Part shown: piece by piece, positions 12,704-13,141 of the stretch
How positions within the stretch are numbered: position 1 is the stretch's first letter
Layout of the letters: every line of letters begins with the position of its first letter
Assembly: GCA_020723545.1 (NCBI GenBank)
Contig: DYIS01000040.1
Span: 1 to 13,141, forward strand
Source of the DNA: Ktedonobacter racemifer
GTDB lineage: Bacteria; Chloroflexota; DTOL01; JACQYG01
Direction of reading: 5' to 3'
Length of the DNA: 13,141 nucleotides
Program-made: the position numbers and the translations under genes
Notes under the pieces: generated by a model
Told to the model about the DNA's origin: nothing
Databases searched by the model: none
What the model saw: the letters and a program-made list of their open reading frames with translations, nothing else

Positions 12704-12910
12704 TTAGAAACCGAATATTTTGAACCAGTTGGTGCCGAAGGCGATCTGGCACATGACGATGATGAAGACGATCAAGATGAGAATGCCACAACCGCACCCG
12801 GTGCAAGAGCAGCCGCGGCCGAAGCCGAAGCGCTCCTCCAGCCAGTCAAAGATCGCCGTGACGAAGAGCATCTCCAGAAGCCCGGCCAGGCACCCTTGTC
12901 GGTCATCCAC
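12704..12910 (-). CDS. Small cysteine-rich membrane protein
   Basis: A 68-residue protein. The N-terminal amphipathic part DDRQGCLAGLLEMLFVTAIFDWLEERFGFG leads to a Cys/Gly cluster GCSCTGCGCG. One hydrophobic transmembrane segment ILILIVFIIVMCQIAF follows, with a short tail FGTNWFKIFGF. Start chosen as GTG at 12910 because GAGGAGG lies eight bases upstream. The ATG at 12970 sits inside a likely -10 box TATAAT (12969-12974), so it is probably not transcribed. The clustered cysteines at the membrane edge could bind metal or form disulfides. Function unknown; no family recognised. It precedes the M23 gene on the same strand but with an independent promoter between them. Confidence 0.68.
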   Translation of the reverse strand: MDDRQGCLAGLLEMLFVTAIFDWLEERFGFGRGCSCTGCGCGILILIVFIIVMCQIAFGTNWFKIFGF

Positions 12911-12968
12911 GGTGTCATCCTCCTCAAGATCCAAAGATGAAGGCTGGGACCAGCGAGCAAATCCTCGC

Positions 12969-12974
12969 ATTATA
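12969..12974 (-). promoter_or_regulatory. Possible -10 box for the small membrane protein gene
   Basis: TATAAT on the minus strand, 59 bp upstream of the GTG start. No good -35 box at 16-18 bp, so it may need an activator. Confidence 0.4.
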
Positions 12975-12976
12975 AT

Positions 12977-13141
12977 ACGCAGGGAAGGTCAGCAGGTTTC
13001 GCGGTAGCCGCTCGTCTGCCAATGGCACTCCCGTTCACCCGGGGGTCAAACCCTCAGGTGAACGGTCTCGATCCGGAGGTGGGCTCCAACGCCACGTCAA
13101 TTGTGGCCCCACGCGACTGATGAGTCGTACCGGTCGCGGAT
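12977..13141. other. Hairpin-rich right edge without a supported gene
   Basis: A large inverted repeat lies at 13031-13065: arms CCGTTCACC/GGTGAACGG (9 bp, perfect) around an inner GGGT/ACCC stem. Further on are CCAC/GTGG (13092-13106) and overlapping hairpins CGCGAC/GTCGCG (13112-13138) and CGACT/AGTCG (13114-13127). A 32-codon plus-strand ORF from 13022 has no ribosome site or recognisable content. A leader RNA or intergenic repeat reaching beyond the window is possible. Confidence 0.4.
13031..13065. repeat. Long inverted repeat with nested stem
   Basis: CCGTTCACC (13031-13039) pairs perfectly with GGTGAACGG (13057-13065). The interior adds GGGT/ACCC closing a CAA loop. There is no T-run on either side, so an operator or structured RNA is likelier than an intrinsic terminator. 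Confidence 0.6.

Noticed and set aside
13022..13120. 32-codon plus-strand ORF starting ATGGCACTC
   Set aside because: No ribosome site or recognisable sequence, and it runs through a long inverted repeat.
13115..13141. CTGATGAG near the right end, similar to a hammerhead ribozyme core
   Set aside because: No matching stem II followed by GAAA is visible before the window ends, and the upstream bases cannot form stem I around a GTC site. The bases are explained by the CGACT/AGTCG hairpin.

Overview
The window looks like a piece of a GC-rich bacterial chromosome, most likely Chloroflexota (Anaerolineae-like). That placement is inferred from the gene set: an inositol-phospholipid operon, a ParB-like/DUF4032 protein and a Thr/Pro-linker M23 lipoprotein. 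It also fits the frequent TTG/GTG starts backed by good Shine-Dalgarno sites. No sequence search was possible, so the phylum is a hypothesis.

Region 1 (1-6011, minus strand) is one tightly packed operon read right to left. It holds an ArsR-type regulator, inositol-3-phosphate synthase (ino1), two PatA/LpxL-like acyltransferases, a PHP-domain phosphoesterase, a PimA-like GT4 glycosyltransferase, and a CDP-alcohol phosphatidyltransferase cut by the window edge that resembles phosphatidylinositol-phosphate synthase. Together they could carry glucose-6-phosphate to inositol-phosphate, then to phosphatidylinositol(-phosphate), and then to a glycosylated, acylated inositol lipid, a route like actinobacterial PIM synthesis. 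A strong sigma70-like promoter and an inverted repeat lie upstream of the regulator. A 150-bp gap inside the operon carries a 12-bp palindrome and three hairpins.

Region 2 (6028-6140, plus) is a tRNA-Gln(CTG) gene with its own promoter, divergent from the operon.

Region 3 (about 6141-10080) looks like an accessory island beside the tRNA. It contains an IS5/IS4-type insertion sequence with an in-frame TGA in its transposase. It also holds a minus-strand cassette made of brxA (DUF1819, frameshifted), brxB (DUF1788, intact), an 86-aa unknown protein and a Pol-beta-fold nucleotidyltransferase. A near-consensus promoter precedes the cassette, followed by a leader of about 215 nt with four hairpins. 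No brxC, pglX, pglZ or brxL is present, so this is a BREX remnant or an unusual minimal BrxAB plus nucleotidyltransferase module.

Region 4 (10088-11757, plus) is a two-gene operon, a ParB-like/DUF4032 protein and a calcineurin-type metallophosphoesterase, with a clear promoter and an upstream palindrome resembling the one in the lipid operon.

Region 5 (11784-13141, mostly minus) holds an M23 (LytM) lipoprotein with its own promoter, a small Cys-rich membrane protein, and hairpin-rich DNA with no supported gene at the right edge.
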